Assembly: GCF_958298935.1 (NCBI RefSeq)
Contig: NC_084928.1
Span: forward strand, 23,343,501 to 23,407,500
Length of the DNA stretch: 64,000 bases
Direction of reading: 5' to 3'
Source of the DNA: Phragmites australis
Lineage: Eukaryota > Streptophyta > Magnoliopsida > Poales > Poaceae
The notes beneath the pieces were generated by a model. It did not search any database, was not told the origin of the DNA, and worked only from the letters and a program-made list of their open reading frames with translations. The position numbers were made by a program, and so were the translations under genes. How positions within the stretch are numbered: position 1 is the stretch's first letter; every line of letters starts with the position of its first letter. Positions 45,083 to 57,388 of the stretch are shown piece after piece.

Positions 45083-45125
<43 letters not shown>
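44649..45125. mobile_element. Micron-like MITE between (TA)n microsatellites
   Basis: A 377-bp unit (44708-45084) starts ggaaaactagtatgtactcc and ends with the imperfect inverse (ggagtatagaatagctgtcc). It is flanked by (TA)n tracts at 44649-44707 and 45085-45125. MITEs that insert in TA microsatellites are known from rice as Micron; membership of that exact family is inferred from layout only. Confidence 0.7.
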
Positions 45126-45127
<2 letters not shown>

Positions 45128-45701
45128 CAGCCTAATTAACCAAGCCAAATAATTAGAATACAAACTATTGTGCTCACGAGCTTGAGTCCATGTTCAAGAT
45201 CAACTTCTAGAGCGAGCTGAGCTCTCATAGATTTCGAACCTTGAGCTTTCTTGAAAGTCCCACGTAACGCATTGCTAGTGACTATAACTAGATATGGGTT
45301 GCCCTCCCCTGCTCTATTGCTTACCTTGACTATGGCATAAGCTGCGCCGCAGCCACCTCGTCTCCGGTGTTGGATATATTATTTTATTTTTCGAAATACC
45401 AGTCAAATGAGATTATGATTCATTCATATTCAGTCTATTTGGCTGAATAAATAGTGCAAAAGCCAGAACCTTATTTCAGTTATGGAATAAAGCTTCCTTT
45501 ATATAAGAATAAATTCCCTGGTTTCTGGTAGTTATGTGAGGAAATTAACAAGTGCCTTCAGAGCTAGTTCATTCATAGTTATAATTTTCTAACATGAGGA
45601 GGCCAGGTGGGAGTATCATTAGGCCATAGATCCACATATATGCTGTTCAGGAGATATATATGAGGGGGCAGGGGTGGAGGTGTGTGAGTGCTTATACGTA
45701 C
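45126..45701. other. Intron 1, proximal part; no gene seen
   Basis: AT-rich intron sequence from the TA tract to the donor at 45701. A gagctTgag / ctcgagct style repeat also found near 42960-43030 suggests these flanks belong to one older element interrupted by the CACTA and Micron-like insertions. Confidence 0.45.
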
Positions 45702-46049
45702 TTCGCGGTCGAAACCTGGACACTTGTGACGAAGCAGTGGGTACAGGTTGTGCTCGACGGCAATGCGAGCGAGCTTCTTGTTTGTGATGTAGTCTTTCCG
45801 GAGATCGGTGAGTTCGCCGGGGCCGAGGTCGCGGTATTCCCTGTAGAAATATTTGGAGAACAGGAGGTAGATGGCCGAGTCGCCGAGGAACGCGAGGCGC
45901 TGGTACGAAGGGCCGCGGCCGCCGTCGGTGAAGGACATGTGCGTGAGGGCCTCCTCCAGGAGCAGACGATCGCGGAACCTGTATCGCAGCACCCGCTCCA
46001 CGCGGGCCGCCGCTTCCTCGCGGTCCGCCTCAAAAGAGCGCGGCTGCAT
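45702..46049 (-). CDS. RNase III-like (RTL family) gene, exon 1
   Basis: This is the main host gene of the window. The 116-codon exon starts at ATG 46049 (MQPRSFEADREEAAARVERV) and ends DRE before donor gtacgt. It holds the first half of a class I RNase III domain: VLRYRFRDRLLLEEALTHMS, the signature region SYQRLAFLGDSAIYLLFSKY, then ELTDLRKDYITNKKLARIAV and HNLYPLLRH. Plant RTL proteins cut double-stranded RNA in small-RNA and rRNA processing. Here the signature E-R-L-E-F-L-G-D reads Q-R-L-A-F-L-G-D: the catalytic Glu is Ala (codon gcg), which should weaken or abolish cleavage. Exon 2, with the Asp and Glu of the second motif, is 14.2 kb away; phases agree. No dsRNA-binding domain was found. 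Confidence 0.8.
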
Positions 46050-46099
46050 GCTTCGATCGGGGCACGGGTGCGGTTGGAGTTTCGGTTAATTTCCTCTGG

Positions 46100-46160
46100 G
46101 AGCTAGCTATGGGCGCACGCGGGGTGGCGCGTCTCTCTCTCTCTTATAGAAGAAGACGAA
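46100..46160 (-). promoter_or_regulatory. Probable core promoter of the RNase III-like gene
   Basis: On the minus strand, cttctataagagagagagag places a TATA-like TATAAG at 46142-46148 followed by a short (GA)n/(CT)n tract, about 95 bases before the ATG. Position and composition fit a plant core promoter; the start site is not known. Confidence 0.45.
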
Positions 46161-48540
46161 GAAGGCGAGTAGAGTTCGGAAAAGCAGCTTTTGCGCGGTT
46201 CGCGATGGATTATCCCGTAGACTTGTTGGGGAGGGATCGTTGGAACGTGAGGAATCGTCGTGGAAAAGGGGCTCAGCACTTTGCCCGGCCGCTTTGTGCG
46301 CAATTATTTTGCCTTTCCATCGATCGTCTCATGGAAGGAACCTGTGTCGGCAGAGAGTGATGCTATGGTTACAACTTACAACTGCGCTTTCCACACTCTT
46401 GGGTCCAAAAGTTTACTTCCGGACGAAGGCACTGCATCAGCGGAAAAGAATTAAATCAGTGGTAGGCCGCGCGGTAGTACATGTTTGTGTAAAGTGTTGT
46501 AATTTGCCGATGTTGTGAAATCCTAGCGATAAACCGATAAGAACGGGAGAAAGCAATAATTTAAGCTTGGGTAGAGACAGACTTTGTCCTCAGATCCTTC
46601 TCGTTTTATCGTTTTTATTTATTATCAAAGGCGCGAATTACATGAGGCCCTATGTCCCTAATACATGGTCGGGTGGAGAGGGAACCTTCTATGATACAAT
46701 TACAAGCGTTGAACCTTGTGTGAACTCCTTAGACTTGGATGCTTGCTCCTCTTGTTGGATCATCCGGGGACATAACAAACCCCTTTGGACCCTTCTCAAC
46801 GCCAAGCTTATGCCTCTTAAAAACTCCTTCGGTAAAACCCAGTGAGAAAAATACTAAGAAGAAAAAAGTACACAAATCGCGTCTCTTGCCACATTACACA
46901 TGTTACCTTATAAAAAATCTCGTGTTGAGAAAACCCAGTGGAATAAAACTCACATATAATTCTTTCGGATTGAATTGTAACTCTCACAATTAGTTAACCT
47001 TGATCATACAGATCAAGATGATCAGGTAGTCTATTTCACATAAAACTTTCGCCGAAACTCTAAGCAACTTTTTTAGTCCCCTTGAATGGAGCAATAGGGC
47101 ATAGAGTCTCATCGAGTGAGATCTCCTTTCTATTTGGACCTGAAGTCTTCAACATGAAAATCTAAATGTGATATTCCTGAAGGATACAACCATTGAAGTA
47201 TTTATATTCCATTGCGCATCATAGACATCCTTTGAATACATGCCAACAAGGACCTCGTGATACTCACAAGCATTATTCTGCCTTCATAATTCATTGTCAT
47301 ATAGGAAATGTGAAAATACAGAATCAATGAGCCATACCCTTACTTCTCTTTCACCCTTCAACATTACAACTTATTAATATTGTGTAATAGAAGCTCATAC
47401 TGTCCTCATAGAGGACTTATGTCCTTACAGCATGTCTGACCACCCATCCATAGGACTTATGGGTTTACAACAGATATATGACGTGGTTTACAGCATGAAG
47501 CATAAGTATGAGGTGCCACACAATAGATATAAAATGACAAATCTGGACAGATGAGAAGAGAAATATATGCTTCATGCTTCGAGTTAATTTTTTTTGTTGT
47601 AAACTATGTTGATAAGGATGTTGTGCTGGTGAGTGCATGCCTTTTGTTGTTAGGGAGATCGTAGCAATTTGATCTTGATGCAACATATGTTGTTCCATGT
47701 GCAAGTACGTCATGTGCAGGTATCCTTGTTGGAACAAATCTGTTCAACAATAAATGTTGGAATAACCTCCATGTGTTGCATCAAGATCAAACAGTCATGG
47801 TCCTTTAACCACAAATGGCAAGCATTCACTAGCACAACATCCCAGTCCACCTTATCAACATAATTTCCAACAGAAAAATTTATCACACCTTGAGTAATTT
47901 GATGCGTGCCCTTTTGATTCAACCATTGCATATATGCAGCGTAGGAAGGCTCGCGTAGTTCATCCTAAACAAACAATCAATTTATTATCATATTTCACTC
48001 TAGTCAGACTGCATAAACGTCACTAAAAATGATATAGAACCAAACCATAACTCTGATAGGCCTCAAATTTTAACAGAAGAACTAGACAAAGTTACAGAAT
48101 TGACCCAACAAGAATCACGTCAATCGGCTATCAAGATTTAATGTTATGAACCTCAAAAGTAAAACCATGTAGGATGATGAAGAAATAACTAGCCTCTACA
48201 AAAAAAAAATGATCATCGACACATCATCTTGAAAACTTAATATTTATTGCCTGAAAGTTTACAAGATGCCTCACAAAAGCAAAAAAAAAAACTCTAGAAA
48301 AACCCCTTTTTTCTCTCCCAAATCTATCTCTCTCCCCTCTCTCTCGAGTTGGGGCAGTATTCCTGCCTGGGATACTCAAACAGCAGCCCCAACATCTTTT
48401 TTTATATCCAGGCTGGCCTTGCTTGGAACCGACTCAGATTCGGGCCAAACTAGGCATCGGTTGGCCAGGCTGCCTTGGGCTTGACCTCGCCGTGGGCCGT
48501 GCCTCGGGCTGCACTAGGCACCGTGTTCCGTTGGGCCACA
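46161..48540. other. Upstream intergenic sequence; no gene seen
   Basis: No supported coding region. 46600-47000 contains repeated aaaacccagtg motifs like those of decayed Copia leaders. 47671-47792 has an inverted repeat (gatcttgatgcaac / gttgcatcaagatc). The remainder is AT-rich. Confidence 0.45.
47670..47792. repeat. Inverted repeat, possible small foldback
   Basis: gatcttgatgcaac near 47671 and its exact reverse complement near 47778 enclose about 90 bases with further weak symmetry (gttgttcca / tggaataac). No flanking duplication was identified, so its origin is open. Confidence 0.5.
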
Positions 48541-49279
48541 CGCCGTTGGCCTGCCTAGTCCGCTCCAGGAATATTTTTATTTTTATATTTTGAAAATAAA
48601 AAATTCACTTTAGATCCCGATACAAAAAATCGTAAGAATAACGTATGTCGCCTGCTGGAAGGGCGACAGAATCACCTGATCTTCTCCTTCCTAGCTTTTA
48701 GATAGCCCTGATTGACGTGATATATTCCTGGTTTTTTTAAGTTAGTTTTTTTAATTTCTTAAAATAGAAAAAGTAGATTTTTTAGTTTAATTTAAACTAA
48801 ACTTCTGATCTGAAACAGAATTCCTGTTTTCTCTTCTTTGTTCCTTGTCTATACGGAAAAAGAAAAATTGATTTCATTGATGTAATAAGACTATAAATAT
48901 ATGGAAGGTAAGAGACATTGAATAAAGAAAAATAAAGCAATTTTTTTAGTTGCATTGCCCCAGTCGCTCTCTAATTGATTGATCTTTTTTTTTAGTTGTA
49001 TCGACCTAGTTTTTTTTTTAGAATTCATTGTTTTTGAGATATTTTGAAAAGTAGATTAATCGGATGAGAAGAGTATAAGTCGGCAATTTTATTTGCAAAG
49101 ATAAATATCTATGATTAATACAATATTCACGGTACATGGTTGTAAATATTACATTGATTGGGATCGAACAACCAACAGATACGATGGTATGTATGGTACA
49201 CTTTCTTACTAACCAAGCTATGTACCACCTCTAAACCTAACATGCCTTAGAGAATGTAAACAACCTGATTACAGCCGCT

Positions 49280-51000
49280 ACTCTACTGAATGCAACGTGG
49301 GTATTTTCCCTTCCTCGCAGCATCTAGTCCAACTTCCTGCGCCCGATGTTCCTTCTTGGGCTTCCTCTCCCACTCTGCCTCACGGGCCTCCTCATCCCGA
49401 CGGGCCTGCTCCTCTCTCAGCTTCTTCTGCTCCTCCTACATGCATTTGCGCTCAGCCTCCCTCCTCTTGCCCGCACTAATTTGCTTGAATCATCTCCATG
49501 TCGCCTGTTGCTTGTTCCTTAGTAGGAACACGTCTTCTTGTGACTGCTTAGTATCCATCCACTGGATGAACTCACAGAGAGGTAGAGGAGACTACCAACG
49601 GAGATAAGAATGGTCAGTGGTAAATGACTGATAGTTGTAATGCAGTTTGGCCACAAGTGTTTACCTGGTGGTAACCACCATGGATGCTGCCCACCGGTGG
49701 GTTGTATTGGTAGTTCGCAGACATGAAGAACCTCCTTTGGAAGGTATCTGCAAAGTTGTTAGACTTCTTTAGCCTATAAAGATCTCCATAGAAGCACATC
49801 GGCACTTTCACCCTAGCAGGCATAGCAACCATCCAATATTTCTTTGGGAAGGGATCAGAGACCATTTTAGGGGGGTTAGAAGAGCTTTAGGCGATTTGGT
49901 TTTGTTCTACAAGTGGCCTCCTGGACTCCTATGTATACAAATAATCCGTGGTGGTTCATGGACTAAGTCTATGAAAAATAGTTGGGAAAAGGAATTGATT
50001 CCTCTATCTAGAGCAGTCATTTTATATGAAAAGGTTACGTCTAAAAAGTATATATCTGAAAAGGCTACGTCTGAAAAGTCTATATCTAAAAAGTCTATAT
50101 CTGAAAAGGCTATGTTTGAAAAGGCTACATTTGAAATGTTTGTCTGAAAAGGCAAACATCTAAAAAGGCTACATCTAAAAAGGATGACATTTCTGAAAAA
50201 TTAAGTGCAATTACATTTTTTTGGCAGCAATTTTAGTCAAAAAGTTAAATGTCCATGATTGTTAAAACGTCCATGGTACATGGATGTAAATATTGCAATG
50301 CCGGGGATTGAACATAGATTCTACTGCATGAACCTGGGAAAATTCCCCTTCTCTCACGTGCCACTTTGCGCTCCTCTTCTTCATAGAGACGTAGGAGAGA
50401 TTGATACCTCTGAAGTAGTTCCTCATGCCTCTAAAGTTCGACCTCCTGCCTTCTTAAAATGTCCTCCTGGAAGCGGCGTTCCTCCTCCCACCTTTGAAGC
50501 TCCTCAGCCTGCAGCTTGCGTTCCTATTCTTGTTGCTGACATTCCTGTTGGTGCTCATGACATGCTTCCAGCCGCTGGCGTACTTCCACCATCCTGATCT
50601 TGTACTCCCGTTCGGGTTTTAGCCTCTCTGATTTGTTCCTTATTGAAAGGCGGCCTTACCATGTCAATACGTTCCTTGAAGCGATAAGGCTGTGGATAAT
50701 AAACGTGGTGCTAGGAGTACTATTCACAATATAGACATGGGAGGTGCGAAAAGAGTGGGAAAGAGGAACACACTATAAAATCAGGATCAATTCCCTAGGT
50801 ACATGAAGAACCTCCTACCAAAAGTCTCCGCATCAAAAGATGTCGATATCTAGGCTTGGTTACCACACAAGCACAACGGATGCTCATGGCAGTGTGGAAC
50901 TCCCATGAGATGGTTCCTCTAGGAATCCATGGCAACTTGGTAAGATGTGACTTTAGTAAACAATTAGTAAGTAAATAAAGAACTCCCTAAAGCTGACAAA
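49280..51000 (-). pseudogene. C-terminal region of PMD-MULE protein, present as two diverged copies
   Basis: Two segments in the same orientation share landmarks. Copy A (about 49080-49870) has a Cys-containing block (VKVPMCFYGDLYRLKKSNNF, FMSANYQYNPPV) and a charged coiled coil (EEQKKLREEQARRDEEAREA). Copy B (about 50230-51000) has the matching coiled coil (LQAEELQRWEEERRFQEDIL). Both are preceded on the plus strand by gtacatgg.tgtaaatatt. The family's usual C-terminus is a GRF-like Cys block followed by such a coiled coil. TAG codons interrupt both coiled coils. Confidence 0.55.
50040..50190 (+). repeat. 15-bp minisatellite
   Basis: About nine imperfect units of aaaaggctacgtctg / aaaagtctatatctg type. 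It lies between the two C-terminal copies of the PMD-MULE protein. Confidence 0.8.
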
Positions 51001-51449
51001 ACGGTTGGTTGGGGTCCTCTGTCGTGATGTTGATGAAGGATAGAAGCTGGAAAAATAAACCGGGTGTACGATACTAACATAGTAGAATAAGATAATATCA
51101 ACATTATATAGTAGCAACATAGTATCCCCGTTTTGGGATGACCCCCTTGTGCTCCCTAAGTCTCGGCACCCTATAGTCCCGTGCTATCACGTGGTATGCT
51201 GAGTATGTGAGTGGGCCCGGCATGACCACTATCTACGAAGGCCAGCCGGTGGGATCTAGCATCGCATAGTCCTCCTGGGTCTGCTATGTGCCTACGGGAG
51301 GTGTGCCACCTAACTAGGAGGGCTTGATCTCATCCGTTGTGCTAAAGAGGTACTTGTACTCAGGCATGCCAAAACCCTCTCTGATGACCTGTGCTAGGTA
51401 CTCCATCGACGCTTCAATGACTTGAAGATTATCGATCTTTGCATGTAGT

Positions 51450-53170
51450 TTACGAAGCAAAACATGTTAGGACCAATTGCGAATGCGAAATTTGTGAAGT
51501 ACATAATGTATTATTGATTGTTGTACCTAGATCTCTGGTAGGGGCTTGAGATGAAGATGCACTAGTAGCTGTGAAAGAAGACCTAGAGGACCTGCTACCA
51601 TCATAGTAATCTATGACACCGGTGTAAGACAGCCTGGAGTAGCTACTGTCGTAGTGCTCACTGGCACTTGTGAAAGATGACCTGGAGGAGGTGCCACCAT
51701 TTTTCTCACCAATGTCGGTGAAAGACGACCTAGAGGAGCGGATGATGCAGTGCTCACTAGTGGCGGTAAAAGATGGCCATGAGGTGTTGCCGTTATACGC
51801 TGGACGTAGTGGAGGGTGAGGCGAAGTCGTGAATACCGTTGAGGGGCGAGGAGATCGAACAAGAGGCAACTGAGCAACAACGACAGTGGACCAACAAGTG
51901 ACCATCTTCATGGTCTTCTGCACTTTCTGGTAGATCCTGTCGAATGCCACACGTAACTCCATGGTAGGGACATCTATCTCATTGTCTAGCCACTCGCAGT
52001 TAGACCTGGCCTCTACTCCTATCTGGAGCAGTAGGTCGTTTTGCAAACAAATGCTATGTAGGATGTGACAAGTGATTTGTAAGATAAATTAAGGATACAA
52101 CTTCTATTGGTGTCAAAGAAATGTACCGCTAATGACCGTGCATGGTCTTTGTGCACTGAGTACGCTGCGTAACTTGGCACCTTGGACGGTGTCTACGTGA
52201 CTTGGGTCCATGTCCGAGGTAGAAACCAAGCCAGATACTCCACGAATGCCTCATCAGAGAGCGATCGGTCCTCATCAATGACATCGCCCAGTACATCAGC
52301 CCAATGCTCCATCCACAACGGAAGCCAATTGTACTAGGGGGCCTCACCTGGTTCGGTGCCTACAATCTCCATGGCGTACATGATCAAGCTCTTGGATACC
52401 GAGTTGTCGTGCGTCTCAGAGAACATGATCCACCCGAACATCCATAGCAAGTAGGCCTCAAAGTGCCTAGCAATATCATGGATGCCCGCCCCCAGATGCA
52501 TGTTCTCCTCCTGTGAATTACAAAAAGAAAAATATTAAGCTCACACATAACAATAAGCACATGAAGGAACAACATATGAGTAATGTACCACAAAATGGAG
52601 TACAAAAGTCTTTGTAGGTCTATGCTCCCCCCCCCCCCTTACAAGGAAAACATCCTGTACACAGGGACACCACCCCTCCAGACAATGACACCAAACTGTG
52701 CCAGAAACTCCTCGTGCCAGGTAACGCCTATATCCCCTGTGCCTACTGCAAGGCCCACGTAGCATAAGCCAAGCTAGAGGGGATGTCCTTAAGTGTGTGT
52801 GCCATCTCCCTGCACTGGAGATGGAAAGTGCGCATCTCTAGCATCCACCTATTGACAAGGGCTGCGAGCAGGGCCTGGATGAAACTAAACCGCTGCACAG
52901 ACTCTTTTCCCCTAAGCCCCGTGTCCGCCTCCACAAGCCTGCAAACAAAATATTTTGTGTCTACAAGACTTCCTCGTGTAAACAACAGAAGGACGTGAAA
53001 GGAATGTGTTGCAAACCTAGGGATCCAACACTCGTTTAATGCCATGAGCTTCTCTAGAACCCATGGTCACTGGACTGGGAACTCCTTTCCTAAAAAAGCT
53101 TTGAGATAGGAGCGGTGCTTGCCATCCAAGAGTGGGTCAAGCAGCTTTGGGTGATCAGCAACCATACCTA
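51450..53170 (-). pseudogene. Plant mobile domain (PMD) protein of a MULE
   Basis: At 52750-53045 the frame reads VEADTGLRGKESVQRFSFIQ, ALLAALVNRWMLEMRTFHLQ and CREMAHTLKDI, the start of the plant mobile domain (aminotransferase-like/PP7-long-form family). Further PMD blocks lie in other frames down to 52120 (HFEAYLLWMFGWIMFSET, FVEYLAWFLPRTWTQVT). 51450-52046 is the Ser-rich tail with about five 16-residue units (SSRSSFTATS type). Stops and frame changes throughout. PMD frames beside MULE transposases are a known association. Confidence 0.7.
51540..51790 (-). repeat. Tandem repeat of about 48 bp in the PMD protein tail
   Basis: Five units encode SRSSFTATSEHCIIR, SSRSSFTDIGEKNGGT, SSRSSFTSASEHYDSS, SRLSYTGVIDYYDGSR and SSRSSFTATSA. 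On the plus strand the recurring core is gtgaaagacgacctagagga. Confidence 0.75.
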
Positions 53171-53229
53171 CAAATCCATAGGACAATTATGCTTTGCAAA
53201 ACAAAAAATGGCAATACGTCTAACACGAT

Positions 53230-55445
53230 CTAATTGTGTCTGATTTCATTACACTTGTTGCACCATTTCACACGACGTCTGGTTTCGGATTCATCCATGT
53301 CATTATGAATCCTTCTGGTCTTGCACCATCCCAGCTTCTCCTTCATCTTGTTAGGATTCGGGATATACAATTTGTCCGGTCTAGGGTTCGCTGTGAATGA
53401 ACCCGCAATCTCGAACCTAAAAAGCTTGTGGTTCCATGTGGCATAGAGAGCTTCCTTCATGAATTAGTTGGAGACATACCTTCGAGTCCTCATGTTTGTC
53501 TGAGCACAAGAAGCAATAATATGGGAGCATGGCTTGTGCAGTAGCATTGGCTTGTGGCAGCTACAAGTGCACCTTTCTTCAAAGAGCGTACACTCCTAAA
53601 TAACTCTTTCACATTTTCCCCCTCCGACCTTTGTCCGTACACAGAATGCCATGTCTGTGCTGCGCAGTCCCCATGGGTCTCATCTAGTGCATCTGTGCCT
53701 TCTTCGACTTATCAGCCATGTATTGAGTTATCTTGGACCCATATATCAAACGACTATCATTCATTTCCATTGACATTAATGCATACAGGTCCATGAAGTA
53801 TTTGTAGGTCCCTTGCAAAATGAATTCCACAATTTTGACTAGTGGTAGTCCCCTCAGACCTTTCATGACCTAGGTGTAGACCTTAGCTAAGTTTGTCATC
53901 ATAATTCCATACCTAACCCCGTGTGTGTCATAGAGAAGAGCACACTTCTTCTTCGGCTCATTCTCAATCCACTTGTTGAACGACCTTACATCTAACTAGG
54001 TTCACCTTCTCATTTCTAGAGGATCTATTGGGAGGCTACCGAGAGCAATAGGTATGTCCTCCTATCCCCTCGCTAGCCTCCATGCACACCTTTGTGTTTG
54101 CTTCATAGTCAGCTCATCTAGTGTGTTCCACAGAGTGACGAACTTCCACTCCTGATTCTTACAACATAGCCCCTTGAAAAGGTCCATTAGGTTCTTGTTC
54201 TTGAACTACCTGAAGAAGTTAGCACCTAAATGCCTCATGCACCTCCGACTTTATAAATCTGGCCATATGGGACCGACTCGTCCATCTTCTGTACCATTCT
54301 GTAGGTCAAGTATTGCCTTCAGATCCCTGCATGCCAATCATGTATAAGGCAAAAATTCAACAGATCTCCCACAATAAAAATCCTTACGTGATACAAGAAC
54401 AAATACCAGATGTCTGTGTGCTCACTCTTGACAAAGGTGAAGGCCACTGGTAATACTTGGTTGTTTCCATGAACTCTAATTGCAGTTAGTATCTGACCCT
54501 TGTACTTACCGGTAAGGAAGGTCCCATCGATGCAAAGGATAGGACGACATTACTGGAAAGCTTGAATACGTGCTCCAAAGGCAAAGAATGTGTGCTTCAG
54601 GACCAATTTGCCAAGTTCCTGCACCAACGAGTAGTGATCAATGTCCCAGTAAGTCCTAGGGTTCCTCCAAGAAATGGTGCGAAGCAACTTTGGGAGATTA
54701 TTGTACGATACTTCGTACGTCCCAAACCTCATCTCAATTGCCTTTCTCTTTTACCTCCAAGCCTTGTTGTAGTTGATGGTGTATTGATACTCCTCAATCG
54801 TCTTGATTATTGATATGGGTTCATAGTTTAGGATATTCACAATCTGAGTATACATGACATTGGCAACGAAACTTAATGAAAGGTTCTTGTTCTGCCTCTC
54901 CAATTCGTCCATCTAATAAGTGTGTTCCACTACTATCGACATTTCTAATACTCAACCCGCTTTCCCTTGAAGGCGTGCACCTGCCACGGGTAACCCTCAT
55001 TCACACACTTCACGTCACACTCTTTCTTGCTAAACTTCACAATAGTGTATTGCCTCCAAAGAGATGTCACCTATTGAAACACAACATCCTTAACAGCCTG
55101 GCTGGTAGGGTACCTAGCCCCTTGACACACCTCATTCTGAGTGTACTCCCATGACACATGATAACATTCATTTACCACTAGGTTCACAAAATTAGGATTG
55201 TTTTAGTCTGTAGGGATAAGAACATCACCATCTTCGTCCGAAATGTCATCTTTAGGAGCTTCCTCATCCTCCTGCTCCACCTGTTCAATTAAACCAGAGA
55301 TGAGTTCCCCTTCATCTGCCTCACCAGTTGGTTCCATCAGATCGGCCGAGGACTGCCCAACATCCGGTTCTTCCACCTCGTGTACCACTGTTTCGTCACC
55401 CTCCTCCATAGTGCCTCCATCCAGTAACTCCCCAATTCTCTCCAT
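53230..55445 (-). pseudogene. Mutator-like (MULE) transposase, degenerate
   Basis: From the N-terminus: an acidic leader (GELLDGGTMEEGDETVVHEV), then SYNNLPKLLRTISWRNPRTY, FFAFGARIQAFQ (start of the DDE fold), NDSRLIYGSKITQYMADKSK after the domain, and a C-terminal zinc-knuckle-like end (RRVKWCNKCNEIRHN). These are the order and spacing of a MuDR-type transposase. Many stops; no complete frame. A stretch near 48640-48670 (tgtcgcctgctggaagggcgaca) may be part of the element's end, but no paired terminal repeat was found. Confidence 0.75.
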
Positions 55446-57020
55446 GTACCTCCATTACACGAGCAACATAGGTGGTCAACCTTGCTCAGTTACATCCTGC
55501 AGGTACCTCCTCCAAATCTGGGTTTGACTTAGCGGGAACATCTCCCAGTAAACACCTTCAGTTCTATGGTTGCAATGCTAATGGTCATCTTTTTTTTTTT
55601 TTTGCTTAGGATCTATTTTAAAACCACATATTAACGAGTCGTACAATGCCTCAATAATCTTTTCTATTGGTCTAACTATACCCTTATCCACTGAATCAAA
55701 CACTGATAGATTTACCCCTTACGAACCATAAACAATGTCACATTCTCCATAAAAAATTCTAAACCACCACTTATCTGATATATCTGTCCACGATCGACAA
55801 AAAACTACACTATTATTTTGGCTAACAAAAACTATATTTACTAGATCTGCAACAATAAAATATAATAAAATAAATATATAATGCAACTCAAAAACCTAGA
55901 TATAATAGTTTCTCTAAAAAAACTAGATCTAATAACAGTGTAACTATCATAAAAAAACTTAGGTATAATAATTACTCTACATTACTAAAAAAACTAGATC
56001 TAACAATAGTTTGACTTTACTATTTACAGTTTGATCTTCAATTTTTTTCACAATTAAATAAGCAAACAGTTTATAAGTATATGATGTTATGAAAGTACTT
56101 TAGATATTACATTAAATGATAATTTTGTTATATGAATCAATTAAATATTTTAAAATTATAGTTAGTCAAAATATAAATAATAAAAATCAAAGTGGTTAAG
56201 TATTTATAAACAGAGGGAGTAACATGCATCCTATTTTTTTATTCATCCATCAAGTATCGCATGTATTCCTTAGTTATGCAGAGACATGCAACACAGCGGC
56301 GCAGCATGCATATATCCATTCTTTGCGCCGTCCGCACCACGCTCAGCCGTGATGCCGTCTTATTGCTCTTCCGTGCCACCACTTTACGTACGTCCGCACT
56401 GACCACACACATCTGGTTGCCTGCAACCTCAATTTTGATATGCACTATTCTTTATTGGAACCCATTTATGACGTCCTTGATTGTTAGAATCTTAATTTCT
56501 CTATTATCTAATTCTAATTCATTATCATTGACCACATTCGTTCTCAAGATACGCATGCATATGATCAAACCATAAAACTATTTTCTGAGCATAAGTTCTT
56601 TTCCAACTTGACTTAATGTCAGTCTGCGCAACACGACTCACACAAGTATATCGCATATATCAAAATCACAAATATTACTAATGCATATGTCCAAGCAACA
56701 TATTAGAACCACATAACATCACCTATGCCACAATGCTAAATCACTTTGATTTGTCAATTTTATTACTAAACCAATTTTTCATTACACACGATCTCGCACT
56801 TTTATAATTAGCATCATACGTTGTTTTGAATTTTGAACTCGAACTGAAAGACATTGTAGCGCTATCCCTTCACATTAGCAACATACCATTACAATGTACT
56901 TCTCCGGCCATCATGGATAGGCCTTTCGGAACATCACGAACATCATAAAATGAAGGTTCATCAAGAGCATCATCTGTTGATGCCATAATATGCTGCCCCA
57001 GTGTGGAAGAATTTTCAACA
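55446..57020. other. Spacer between two DNA transposons; no gene seen
   Basis: AT-rich, including repeated actagatctaa/aaaaaact motifs at 55840-56030. No supported frame. It ends at the CACTA terminus at 57021. Confidence 0.5.
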
Positions 57021-57388
57021 CACTACAACAGAACGTGTCATTAGCACCGGTCCACTGATTACTCGATACTGATAATTACATACTATCTATGACTATCAGT
57101 GTCAGATCAGTGCCGTTTCGTGAATAAAACTGGCGATGTTAGTTTACCAACTAGCAGTGATAGGTGACCAACCGGCAGTGATAGTGTTTTCCGCTCTTTT
57201 CAAATTTTGGTTGTTGCTAGTGTATGATATATTTATAGACACACATACAAATTTAATTCATGAGACGTTAAGTTTCATCGCAGTATATATACACAAGCAC
57301 ATATAAATTTAAGTCAAAATATCAAGTCTTATCACAATATATATACACCACATACATATCAAATTTCGTTACAACAAGGATAAGAAGT

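Noticed and set aside
46567..46845. Plus-strand frame as a small gene
   Set aside because: No recognised domain, repeated aaacccagtg motifs typical of retroelement leaders, no splice or promoter context.
48570..48720. Terminal inverted repeat of the MULE
   Set aside because: The tgtcgcc...gggcgaca hairpin is suggestive but no partner was found beyond 55445 and no 9-bp duplication.
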